From: Methanobacteriaceae archaeon
GTDB taxonomy: Archaea; Methanobacteriota; Methanobacteria; Methanobacteriales; Methanobacteriaceae
Length of the DNA: 7,973 bases
NCBI GenBank assembly: GCA_027318585.1
Contig: DAHVOW010000041.1
Coordinates: 1 to 7,973, forward strand
Direction of reading: 5' to 3'
Below are positions 1 to 5,940 of this stretch, in pieces. Position numbers and translations under genes: made by a program. Positions within the stretch are counted from its first letter, which is position 1. Each line of letters opens with the position of its first letter. Below the pieces are notes generated by a model. It worked only from the letters and a program-made list of their open reading frames with translations, did not search any database and was not told where the DNA came from.

Positions 1-345
1 ACACCACCCCCCGGGGAGAAATTCACTGAATTCTATATTCTGGGACCGGATGGTAAGGCCAACTACACCACCGACCTCTCCGTGGGAGAAAGAAGTGACT
101 TAACCATTGGCGTGGTGAACCATGAACAGGGACCAACCACTTACCGTCTCCTAGTCCAGTTGGAAGGAACCACACTCCTGAACCGGAATTTAACCCTGAA
201 TAATAGTGAACGCCAGGAAATAAACGTTACCTTCACCCCCAGCAGTGACGGCACCCAGAAACTGGAGTTTCTACTCTTCAAACAACCCGGCAACCAGACC
301 CAACCCTACCGGGAGCTGTATCTCTGGTACCGGGTGGGGGCCTAG
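1..345 (+). CDS. DUF1616-type protein, C-terminal part (5' end outside window)
   Basis: The frame is open from the first base to a TAG at 343-345, giving the last 114 residues of a longer protein. The visible part reads FTEFYILGPDGKA followed by a beta-rich segment with phrases such as TIGVVNHEQGPTTYRL and ending in ELYLWYRVGA. This matches my recollection of the soluble C-terminal domain of DUF1616 proteins, where the FTEFYILG-like phrase and the 'G-[IV]-V-N-H-E' strand are typical. The full family has an N-terminal membrane part of about four helices, which would lie left of the window. The role is unknown; the domain is expected on the outer face of the membrane, and related genes in methanogens often sit near surface glycosylation genes (family knowledge, not seen here). 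An internal ATG at 82 is not the real start because similarity runs through it. The gene at 775-1545 looks like a relative of the missing membrane half. Confidence 0.75.
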   Translation, partial: TPPPGEKFTEFYILGPDGKANYTTDLSVGERSDLTIGVVNHEQGPTTYRLLVQLEGTTLLNRNLTLNNSERQEINVTFTPSSDGTQKLEFLLFKQPGNQTQPYRELYLWYRVGA

Positions 346-372
346 GAATATTATTAGATAGGATGGGATCCA

Positions 373-384
373 AAAAATAAATAC
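373..384 (+). promoter_or_regulatory. possible archaeal TATA box for the small membrane protein gene
   Basis: An A/T-only stretch (AAAAAATAAATA) lies about 45-50 bases before the GTG/ATG at 426/429. That would place transcription start near 403-410 with a leader of about 20 bases. No upstream BRE-like purine pair is convincing, so this is weak evidence based on position and composition only. Confidence 0.25.
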
Positions 385-425
385 CATGGGGGACTCTTAA
401 AATTCTTGAATTATCATCCCAGACC

Positions 426-626
426 GTGATGAACGTGGGCCTCATAGTGGCTCTGTGTTTAGTACTGCTTCTAGGTCTTAAAACCGTCCTTAGATCCGAA
501 TCAGAAGACAGCCCCCAGATGGACCGGGTGAATAAAGGCATCAACGTGGTTATTGTGCCCTTAATAATCATCTTCCTGGCCATTGTCATCTACAAGGTCC
601 TCACCCTGGTGGGAGTGGTGCAATAG
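426..626 (+). CDS. small two-helix membrane protein, unknown function
   Basis: This is a 65-66 residue hypothetical protein. It begins at GTG 426 or, more likely, at the adjacent ATG 429. Two hydrophobic segments are evident: about residues 4-22 (VGLIVALCLVLLLGLKTV) and 40-62 (VNVVIV... to ...YKVLTLVGVV). They are joined by a short polar loop rich in charged residues (SESEDSPQMDRVNKG), which predicts a helical hairpin in the membrane. The codon pattern looks like that of its neighbours and no longer frame competes on the same strand, which favours a real gene. No Shine-Dalgarno sequence is visible before the start, so translation may be leaderless or rely on a short leader. It lies 80 bp after a DUF1616-type gene and before another DUF1616-like membrane gene, so an accessory envelope role is possible but is only inferred from position. 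I do not recognise the family. Confidence 0.6.
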   Translation: MMNVGLIVALCLVLLLGLKTVLRSESEDSPQMDRVNKGINVVIVPLIIIFLAIVIYKVLTLVGVVQ

Positions 627-742
627 TCCCTTGATCCTGTTGGAACTAGTACCATAGGTCCTTTAAGAATCCGGATGGAACTCCTGCCATTGCCTTTTAG
701 GAATCCTATTGGGACTGGTGCAAATAGTCCCCTGATCCTGGA
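610..742 (+). repeat. four degenerate tandem repeats, 31-35 bp each
   Basis: Four units follow one another: 610-640, 641-675, 676-709 and 710-742. Each starts with TGG(A/G)A(C/G) and ends in a (G/A)A(T/)CC(T/G) block. The first and last units are most alike: the stretches 611-639 and 711-740 differ by two substitutions and one inserted A. The two middle units share the TGGAACT start and the AGGTCC/AAGAATCC-like end but are more diverged. The first unit overlaps the last few codons and stop of the small membrane protein gene. The block fills most of the intergenic space before the gene at 775. It could be decayed duplicated gene-end sequence or a repeated regulatory site. It is not a CRISPR array, because the units abut with no spacers and are not identical. 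Confidence 0.6.
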
Positions 743-760
743 TTATTTTATCCTTCAACT

Positions 761-767
761 TTTATAT
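761..767 (+). promoter_or_regulatory. candidate TATA box for the DUF1616-like membrane protein gene
   Basis: TTTATAT lies in an AT-rich context (GGATTATTTTA upstream). With the usual archaeal spacing of about 25 bases to the start of transcription, RNA would begin near 788-791. That falls downstream of the ATG at 775 and just before the ATGs at 793 and 811, so if this box is used the annotated start should move to 793 (near-leaderless) or 811. Confidence 0.35.
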
Positions 768-774
768 CGGATCA

Positions 775-1545
775 ATGATCAAACTACTAGGTATGAAGTA
801 TTCGTCGGAGATGGAACTGGTAACCGTGGCGGTCCTGAGCCTGGTGGGCCTCATCTTTTTATGGCGCATCCCCATAGTCAACGACCTGCCCCTGTTTCTG
901 ATCAGCTACCTCCTGGCAATATTTCTCCCGGGTTACACCTTTTTAACCTTTATCAAGCCTGATCTACCCTTCATCACTCGCCTGGGAATGGGTGTGGTGG
1001 TGAGTGCGGTACTGCTCATGGTTACCACCCTTCTGTATATTTACCTGCAGATACCACAGGCTTTCACCTACGTGGTATTCTTTTTGATGGTCCTAAGCAT
1101 TATCCTGGCCTTTTCGTCTTACCTGGCCGGGAGGATGGAACGGGTGAGTGTTCCGCCGGTTAAGAGAAAGCCAACACCACCCCGGAAAGTGGTGAAAAAA
1201 GAGAGTGGAACTAGCATGAAAGAAACGGATGAAATGAACTTAAAGGAAGAGGGTGAAAACAGCGTGAAAGAATTGGGTGAAAGGAGCTTGAATGAGGAGG
1301 AAAAAATTCAGCCGGGTGAGGAAGAAACCCCCACAAAGACATATAAACAACCACCCCTTAGAAGAACCCGCCTCACACCCCCGGAGGGGGAGGTGGAGCT
1401 CATCATCCCCAACCATGAGCTGAGGGGTCGGGAAGCTCCAAAAACATCCGCTCCGAGAAAGAACACTTCATCGGATGAACCTGCCCTGATTTTACCCTGG
1501 ATCGAGAGGCAGAAAGAGTTAGACCGGGAAAAGAAGAATCCATAA
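775..1545 (+). CDS. DUF1616-like membrane protein with a charged, repeat-containing C-terminal tail
   Basis: This 256-residue protein (longest start) has four predicted membrane helices at about residues 14-30, 38-59, 69-90 and 97-117. An LPGY motif at 51-54 in a context like 'FLPGYTFLTFIKPDLPFITRLGMG' resembles the membrane half of DUF1616 proteins. From residue 120 on it is hydrophilic: a Pro/Lys/Arg segment, then four 8-residue repeats (146-177), then a Pro/Arg/Glu-rich tail likely to be disordered. The beta-rich outer domain seen at 1-345 is missing, so this looks like a relative that lost or never had it. Start choice is open: ATG 775, 793 and 811 are all in frame, a TATA-like box at 761-767 argues for 793 or 811, and GGAG at 807-810 sits too close to 811 to be a normal ribosome site. 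The function is unknown. Membrane placement is well supported; the family call is moderate. Confidence 0.75.
   Translation: MIKLLGMKYSSEMELVTVAVLSLVGLIFLWRIPIVNDLPLFLISYLLAIFLPGYTFLTFIKPDLPFITRLGMGVVVSAVLLMVTTLLYIYLQIPQAFTYVVFFLMVLSIILAFSSYLAGRMERVSVPPVKRKPTPPRKVVKKESGTSMKETDEMNLKEEGENSVKELGERSLNEEEKIQPGEEETPTKTYKQPPLRRTRLTPPEGEVELIIPNHELRGREAPKTSAPRKNTSSDEPALILPWIERQKELDREKKNP
1210..1305 (+). repeat. four in-frame 24-bp repeats encoding an 8-residue acidic motif
   Basis: Units at 1210-1233, 1234-1257, 1258-1281 and 1282-1305 encode TSMKETDE, MNLKEEGE, NSVKELGE and RSLNEEEK. The consensus is x-[SN]-[MLV]-[KN]-E-x-[GD]-E, with the hydrophobic residue always at the third place. At the DNA level the units share an (A/G)(A/G)C-(T/A/G)TG/TTA-AA-(A/G)GA pattern and a GGTGAA-like end. 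They lie in the cytoplasm-side or outer tail of the membrane protein. A period of 8 with one hydrophobic position could form an irregular helix, but the segment may simply be a flexible charged linker. Confidence 0.7.
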
Positions 1546-1576
1546 TTAAAATCCACCTCTTAGCTATAAATCCACC

Positions 1577-1600
1577 TCCAGTCCCTGGACCAGGACCGGA
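1577..1600 (+). terminator. hairpin after the DUF1616-like gene, possible terminator or structure element
   Basis: The arms 1577-1586 and 1592-1600 pair with eight Watson-Crick pairs plus one A-C mismatch, one bulged C and a closing T-A pair around a five-base loop. It lies 32 bp after the stop of the preceding gene. There is no T-run directly after it, so it is not a classic intrinsic terminator. Its left arm contains the octamer CAGTCCCT, which occurs again at the start of the tRNA gene 63 bp downstream. Confidence 0.3.
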
Positions 1601-1620
1601 TGGTAAAGGTATAATTACCA
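1601..1620 (+). promoter_or_regulatory. TATA box within a 6-bp inverted repeat, likely tRNA-Gln promoter
   Basis: TATAAT at 1610-1615 is centred about 30 bp before the tRNA 5' end (1643). This fits an archaeal box A with transcription starting a few bases upstream of the mature tRNA. The box sits between the perfect arms TGGTAA (1601-1606) and TTACCA (1615-1620). The arms may be chance in an AT-rich stretch, or a repressor site covering the promoter. Confidence 0.5.
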
Positions 1621-1642
1621 GTAAGATAAAATACTATTTTTC

Positions 1643-1714
1643 AGTCCCTTGGGGTAGTGGTAATCCTGTAAGGCTCTGGACCTTTCGACGGCGGTTCGAC
1701 TCCGCCAGGGACTA
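1643..1714 (+). tRNA. tRNA-Gln (anticodon CUG)
   Basis: A full cloverleaf of 72 bases can be drawn without an encoded CCA. The acceptor arms AGTCCCT (1643-1649) and AGGGACT (1707-1713) pair at all seven positions, with discriminator A1714. The D arm covers 1652-1666. The anticodon arm has stem 1669-1673 with 1681-1685 and loop CTCTGGA, giving anticodon CTG at 1676-1678, which reads CAG. The T arm has GGCGG (1690-1694) and CCGCC (1702-1706) around TTCGACT. The A1-U72 end pair is the feature known to be recognised by archaeal GatDE, which converts Glu-tRNA(Gln) to Gln-tRNA(Gln) in organisms lacking glutaminyl-tRNA synthetase; this supports both the identity and the archaeal origin. One oddity is that the outermost anticodon-stem pair (1669-1685) is T-T. 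No intron is seen. Confidence 0.95.
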
Positions 1715-1728
1715 TTTCTTAATTTTAA

Positions 1729-1751
1729 GCTTTTTGGTATGATTTTTTTTT
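1729..1751 (+). terminator. T-rich terminator after tRNA-Gln
   Basis: T-runs of five (1731-1735) and nine (1743-1751) follow the tRNA 3' end within 40 bases. Archaeal RNA polymerase terminates on such T-stretches without needing a hairpin, so this is the likely end of the tRNA transcript. Confidence 0.55.
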
Positions 1752-1776
1752 AGAAAATTATAAGTTAGTACGGGTA

Positions 1777-1818
1777 CCATATAGGTTTAGAAACTTTTTT
1801 ATATTCCATACTGGGGAG
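1777..1818 (+). promoter_or_regulatory. promoter and ribosome binding site of the sensor kinase gene
   Basis: Two TATA-like boxes are visible: ACCATATAGG at 1777-1786 and TTTTTTATAT at 1795-1804. The first would start RNA near 1807 and leave a leader of about 19 bases that includes GGGGAG at 1813-1818, seven bases before the ATG at 1826. The second would start RNA at or next to the ATG and exclude that ribosome site. The first arrangement fits better. The ribosome site supports 1826 as the start codon. Confidence 0.45.
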
Positions 1819-1825
1819 CCCTGTT

Positions 1826-4723
1826 ATGAAGCTGAGAAGGTCGGGTATTGAGGTGGTGGGGGATGTTCCCTGGTCCACCCATTTCTGTCAGTTTTACCAG
1901 AGTAAAGAAGATTTAATAGAGACCCTGGTTCCCTATTTTAAGGCCGGACTGGAGGATAACGAATTCTGCCTGTGGATCACCTCGGAGCCCCTTGATGATA
2001 AGGAAGCTTTAAAGGCCCTGATGGAGGGGGTTCCTGGACTGGATGGTTACCTAAAGCAGGGTCAGATGGAGATCCTGTCATATGAGGAGTGGTACCTGCC
2101 GGGTGGTGATTTTAACCCGGAAGCGGTCCTGGAGGGCTGGATAGATAAACTGGAACAGGCCCAGGATAAGGGTTTTGAGGGTTTGAGACTAAGTGGCAAT
2201 ACCTTCTGGCTGGAGAAGGATCTCTGGGATGATTTCATCCACTACGAGGATATGATAAACCGGGTCATCGGCAAATACCACATGATGGCCCTGTGCACCT
2301 ACTGCCTGGAGAAATGTTCGGCCTCGGAGATCCTGGATGTGATTAACACCCATAAATTCGCGGTGGCCATGCGGATGGGGGCCTGGGAGATAGTCAAGGG
2401 GGTGGACCACTCCCAGCTGGATCTGCAGTCCAAGGTGGAGGCGGCCTTCTCTAGTATCAACGAGGCGGTGATCACCACCGACACCCAGGGTAACATCATG
2501 GATATGAATGAGGCCTTCGCCCAGTTCCACCGCTTCGGTAGTTTGGATGAATGTTCCCATAACCTGGATGATTACCCCCATCTATTTAATGTGTACTGGC
2601 CGGATGGCACCCCGGCCCCGGCCGAACGGTGGGCAGTGCCCCGGGCTCTTAAGGGGGAGCAGGCCTCCAATATCGAATACATCATTGAAAGAACCGACAC
2701 CGGCGAGGTGTGGAACAGCAGTTACAGCTTCGCCCCCATAAAAAACGAGGCGGGGGAGATCACCGGTACCGTGGTGCTCATGCGGGACACCACCAAAGCT
2801 AAACAACGAGAACTGGAACTGAAGCGGGTTAACGAACGCCTGAACATTGCGTCCCGTGCCGCCGGGGCGGGTATCTGGGATTGGAACATCAAAACCAGGG
2901 AAATTGAATGGTCACCCTTGATGTACGAACTTTTGGGACAGGATCCCCATACTCCACCGACCTTTGAGGCCTGGGAGAATGCTATCCACCCCGAGGATAG
3001 TCAAAAAGCCAAAAACCGGATCAGTGAAGCTGTAAAGAACCACACCTTCCTGGATAACCTGTACCGGATCATAAAGCCTGACGGTGAGTTGCGATGGATT
3101 AACGCCCTGGGAAAGACTGAATATGACCCGGAGGGCCATCCCCGGCGGATGACCGGTATCTGCCTGGACATCACCGAACGCCGGGAGATGCAACTGAAGT
3201 ACCGGGAACTGGTGCAGAATGCCCGGAGCATCATCATCCGCTGGGACCTGGAAGGAAGATTGAACTTTTTTAATGAATACGCGGAGGAGGTTTTCGGATA
3301 CAGCACCGAGGAGGTTCTGGGCCGGTCGGTGATGGATGTAATTGTACCCCCGGCTGATTCCAGTGGGGCGGATCTGGGGAGGCTGGTCCAGGATATCATC
3401 AACCATCCCGAGGAGTTCACTGATAACGAAAACGAGAACATCACCAAGGATGGCCAGCGGATCTGGATCCGGTGGATGAACAAGCCCATCTACGATGAAA
3501 AGGGAAGGATCAGGGAGATACTGGCCGTGGGGATGGATATCACCAAGCGCAAAGAGGCGGAGATGAAACTGCAGGAGACCCTGGATAACCTGGAGAGACT
3601 GGTGGAGGATAGGACCCGGGAGCTCAAGATATCCAACGCCTACAACCGTAACCTCATCGAAACCGCACTGGATCCCCTGGTCACCATCGGCGCTGATGGT
3701 AGGATCAACGACGTGAACCGGGCCACGGAACAGGCCACCGGACGTTCCCGGGAGGAACTCATCGGCACCGACTTTGCCGGGTACTTCACCCAACCCGAAG
3801 AGGCGGAGCGGGGTTACCAGCAGGTCTTCCAGGAGGGGGAGGTTAAGGATTATCCCCTAGAGATCAAGCACCAGGACGGCACCATCACCCCAGTACTCTA
3901 CAACGCCGCAGTTTACCATGATAAACAGGGACAGGTGGTGGGGATCTTCGCCGCCGCCCGGGACATCACCGAACGTAAAAAGGCCGAGGAGGAGCTGCGG
4001 ATCTACTGGGAGAGCCTGGAGGAAGAGGTCCGGCTGCGCACCGAGGAGCTGGCCCGTTCCAACGCCGACCTGCAGCAGTTCGCCTACATCGCCAGCCACG
4101 ACCTGAGGGAGCCACTGCGGATGATCACCAACTTCATGCAGCTTTTAGAGAGGAGGTATAAGGGCCAGCTGGACCAGGACGCCCAGGAGTTCATCTACTA
4201 CGCTGTGGACGGGGCTAAACGACTGGATGAGATGATCAAGTCCCTTTTAGATTACAGCCGCATCGCCAACCAGGAGATACAGTGCAGTGAGGTGGACTTA
4301 CAGGAAGTGCTGGAACAGGCACAGATCAACCTGGACCTTCTCATCAGGGAGAACCAGGCCCGGATTATTTACACGGACCTGCCCACCATCCAGGCTGATA
4401 AGACTCAGATGGTGCGCCTCTTCCAGAACCTCATCAGTAACAGCATCAAGTACCGCCGGGAGGAAGCACCCCTCATCAAGATCCAGGCCCGGAATGATGG
4501 GGACCACCTGGTCTTTTCCGTTAAGGATAATGGAATAGGCATCGACTCCCAGCATTTGGAGTCCATCTTCACCATCTTCAGCCGCCTGCACGGCCAGAAT
4601 GAGTACCCCGGCACGGGGATGGGTCTGGCCATCGCCCAGAGGATCGTGCACCAGCACGGGGGAGAGATCTGGGCCGAGTCCGAGGGGGTGGGGAGTACCT
4701 TCAAGTTCAGTATTCCTAGGTAG
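1826..4723 (+). CDS. soluble MEDS/multi-PAS sensor histidine kinase
   Basis: This 965-residue protein is expected to autophosphorylate on histidine in response to a signal and pass the phosphate to a response regulator. Domains in order: MEDS (methanogen/methylotroph DcmR sensory domain), about residues 8-192, opening with GDVPWSTHFCQFYQSKEDL; PAS1 about 202-325; PAS2 about 338-455, with the usual PAC end 'GICLDITERRE'; PAS3 about 460-577; a charged coiled coil about 575-604; PAS4 about 605-720; a second coiled coil about 720-748; HisKA with SHDLREPLR and phospho-acceptor His758; and an HATPase with the N box around Asn868/Asn872, G1 box DNGIGI from Asp901 and G2 box GTGMG at 929-933. All catalytic boxes look intact. 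No membrane helix is visible, so it should be cytoplasmic. The MEDS domain carries Cys157, Cys160 and Cys164 (CTYCLEKC), which could bind a metal or sense redox state (inference). Archaeal kinases of this shape are common in Methanobacteriales. No response regulator is adjacent, so its partner is elsewhere. The signal is unknown. Confidence 0.95.
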   Translation: MKLRRSGIEVVGDVPWSTHFCQFYQSKEDLIETLVPYFKAGLEDNEFCLWITSEPLDDKEALKALMEGVPGLDGYLKQGQMEILSYEEWYLPGGDFNPEAVLEGWIDKLEQAQDKGFEGLRLSGNTFWLEKDLWDDFIHYEDMINRVIGKYHMMALCTYCLEKCSASEILDVINTHKFAVAMRMGAWEIVKGVDHSQLDLQSKVEAAFSSINEAVITTDTQGNIMDMNEAFAQFHRFGSLDECSHNLDDYPHLFNVYWPDGTPAPAERWAVPRALKGEQASNIEYIIERTDTGEVWNSSYSFAPIKNEAGEITGTVVLMRDTTKAKQRELELKRVNERLNIASRAAGAGIWDWNIKTREIEWSPLMYELLGQDPHTPPTFEAWENAIHPEDSQKAKNRISEAVKNHTFLDNLYRIIKPDGELRWINALGKTEYDPEGHPRRMTGICLDITERREMQLKYRELVQNARSIIIRWDLEGRLNFFNEYAEEVFGYSTEEVLGRSVMDVIVPPADSSGADLGRLVQDIINHPEEFTDNENENITKDGQRIWIRWMNKPIYDEKGRIREILAVGMDITKRKEAEMKLQETLDNLERLVEDRTRELKISNAYNRNLIETALDPLVTIGADGRINDVNRATEQATGRSREELIGTDFAGYFTQPEEAERGYQQVFQEGEVKDYPLEIKHQDGTITPVLYNAAVYHDKQGQVVGIFAAARDITERKKAEEELRIYWESLEEEVRLRTEELARSNADLQQFAYIASHDLREPLRMITNFMQLLERRYKGQLDQDAQEFIYYAVDGAKRLDEMIKSLLDYSRIANQEIQCSEVDLQEVLEQAQINLDLLIRENQARIIYTDLPTIQADKTQMVRLFQNLISNSIKYRREEAPLIKIQARNDGDHLVFSVKDNGIGIDSQHLESIFTIFSRLHGQNEYPGTGMGLAIAQRIVHQHGGEIWAESEGVGSTFKFSIPR

Positions 4724-4724
4724 A

Positions 4725-4731
4725 TTTTTTT
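4725..4731 (+). terminator. T-run just after the kinase stop codon
   Basis: Seven Ts begin two bases after the TAG of the kinase gene, in the 21-bp gap before the convergent methyltransferase gene. The run is a plausible archaeal terminator for the kinase transcript. No hairpin is needed or seen. Confidence 0.45.
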
Positions 4732-4744
4732 GGTAATAGAATGA

Positions 4745-5365
4745 CTACTTCTTTTGGAAGACAATGAGATAGTGTGATTTCACTCCTCCTTCCAGGTCCT
4801 CTCCCACCTCATTATCCAGTTGGACCATTTCTAAGCCCTGTTTCTGGAACATCTTTTCCACTTCCTCGGGGCTCCGCTTGTAATTCAGGGGAGGGCCATA
4901 GCCGGTGTCCATCTTCTTATAATCCATCACCGCGATCCGGCCACCGGGTTTGGTGACTCTTTTAAGCTCGGTGATGGCTTCATCGGTGTTTTCTAGAAAA
5001 TGGTGGAAGACGTTTATCAAGAGGGCCACATTCACCGAGTCATTATCCAGGGGAATATTACTGGTGATATCACCCAGTATAGGTAGAATGTTGGTTATTC
5101 CCCGGACTTCCACATCCTTTTGCATATCCTCAATGGATGGTTCGTAATTATCCACAGCATAGATGATGGCCTCCTTATCCAGAAGCTCCCGGGCCAGAAA
5201 AGACACATGCCCATCACCACAGCCAGCATCCAGGAACACTTCATCACCCTGTAGTTCCAGTTTAGAAAGCACCTCCCGGGCATCAATAAAAGATTCCGAT
5301 GACCGGCCCTGGATGCGGTGGCCATTAGAGGGAACTTTTCCTGTTTTATTTGACATATTCATCAT
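4745..5365 (-). CDS. class I SAM-dependent methyltransferase
   Basis: The 206-residue protein has a Rossmann-type methyltransferase fold. Motif I is LDAGCGDG at residues 45-52 (SAM binding), the acidic residue after strand 2 is Asp72 (AVDNY), motif II is the GDITSNIPLDNDSVNVALLINVFHH stretch at about 98-122, and motif III is RVTKPGGRIAVMDY at 136-149. A C-terminal YGPPLNYKRSPEEVEKMFQKQGLEMV region resembles the UbiE/Methyltransf_11-like small methyltransferases of archaea and bacteria. The substrate cannot be read from the sequence, and a UbiE name would over-claim, since methanogens lack ubiquinone and menaquinone. Three ATGs lie close together (5365, 5362 and 5356). AGGAG on the minus strand is 1, 4 and 10 bases upstream of them respectively, so 5362 or 5356 is more likely than 5365. 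The gene converges on the kinase gene and diverges from the gene at 5475. Confidence 0.9.
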   Translation of the reverse strand: MMNMSNKTGKVPSNGHRIQGRSSESFIDAREVLSKLELQGDEVFLDAGCGDGHVSFLARELLDKEAIIYAVDNYEPSIEDMQKDVEVRGITNILPILGDITSNIPLDNDSVNVALLINVFHHFLENTDEAITELKRVTKPGGRIAVMDYKKMDTGYGPPLNYKRSPEEVEKMFQKQGLEMVQLDNEVGEDLEGGVKSHYLIVFQKK

Positions 5366-5474
5366 ACTCCTATTATAGAAGAGATTTTGTTAACCATCGA
5401 CATGGTATATTTTTAATCATTTGACCGGATAAAAGAATAGCATCATCCAAGTTAACTGAGAGTTCAAGATATTC
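5366..5474. promoter_or_regulatory. divergent promoter region between methyltransferase and OB-fold gene
   Basis: These 109 bp separate two divergent genes. On the minus strand an AAAAATATAC-like box around 5406-5415 sits about 45-55 bases before the methyltransferase start, with AGGAG close to its ATG codons. On the plus strand GGTATATTTTTA at 5404-5415 could be the TATA box of the gene at 5475, giving a leader of about 40 bases. Both boxes use the same AT-rich core, so the two promoters may compete. Next to it is a short inverted repeat, ACCAT (5393-5397) and ATGGT (5402-5406), too short to call an operator with confidence. Confidence 0.4.
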
Positions 5475-5939
5475 ATGAACCTAAAATCACCCACAACACG
5501 AATACTGGCCGGATTAGTTATTCTAGCACTCCTAGTAACACTGTGCAGCTACTACGCATCTGAATATGAGAACCACAGAGATTATCCCTCCTACCGGGCC
5601 ATCCTGAGTGACTACCCGGAGGGGCAGGTGGTACAGGTGTATGGGAAGGTGGTGAGAAACTATCCCTGTGGATATGAGATCCAACAGATTTACCAGGACC
5701 AGCTGGTATCCATGCAGATCCTCACCAGTTCACCGGTGGCGGTGGGTGACCGGGTGGATCTCTTGGGGGTGCTGGGGCCGGATAATACCGTGAGTAACGT
5801 GCAGAAGATCTTCATCAACGAGTTGTGGAAGTACTACTTCATAATTGGGCGGTCCTTTTTAGTGCTGATCTTTATGATCTTCATCTTCCACCGCTACTGG
5901 CAGTTTGACCGTGAAAAGTTCGTGTTCCGGAGGCGCTAA
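5475..5939 (+). CDS. membrane-anchored OB-fold-like small protein, unknown function
   Basis: The 154-residue protein has a helix at about residues 9-27, a soluble segment at about 35-112, and a second helix at about 119-141 followed by a basic tail (FDREKFVFRRR). The middle contains 'GQVVQVYGKVVRN', then 'LVSMQILTSSPVAVGDRVDLLGVLG'. This V-x-V-x-G-x-V / G-D-x-V-x-[VL]-x-G-x-[VL] pattern is typical of small OB-fold domains that bind nucleic acids, haem or ligands (CcmE, NfeD and tRNA-anti types). The fold is inferred from the pattern only; no catalytic or haem-binding histidine motif is evident. With both ends charged and two helices, the domain probably faces the outside between them. No clear ribosome site precedes the ATG. 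It ends one base before the next gene's ATG, so the two are co-transcribed and probably linked in function. Confidence 0.75.
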   Translation: MNLKSPTTRILAGLVILALLVTLCSYYASEYENHRDYPSYRAILSDYPEGQVVQVYGKVVRNYPCGYEIQQIYQDQLVSMQILTSSPVAVGDRVDLLGVLGPDNTVSNVQKIFINELWKYYFIIGRSFLVLIFMIFIFHRYWQFDREKFVFRRR

Positions 5940-5940
5940 G

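Noticed and set aside
610..742. CRISPR array
   Set aside because: The units are adjacent, unequal and diverged, with no unique spacers and no cas genes nearby.
675..962. Open frame of 95 codons overlapping the DUF1616-like gene
   Set aside because: Its first third lies in the repeat block and the rest is out of frame with the well-supported membrane protein. The product has no recognisable pattern.
1643..1714. Integration site of a mobile element at the tRNA gene
   Set aside because: No integrase gene and no repeat of the tRNA 3' end is present in the window; only an 8-base match to the 5' end exists.
2912..3793. Long minus-strand open frame of 293 codons
   Set aside because: It lies wholly antisense to the PAS domains of the kinase and is a by-product of codon bias; no family resemblance is seen.
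5393..5406. Operator in the divergent promoter region
   Set aside because: The ACCAT/ATGGT arms are only five bases long with a four-base gap, so chance cannot be excluded; it is mentioned only within the promoter entry.
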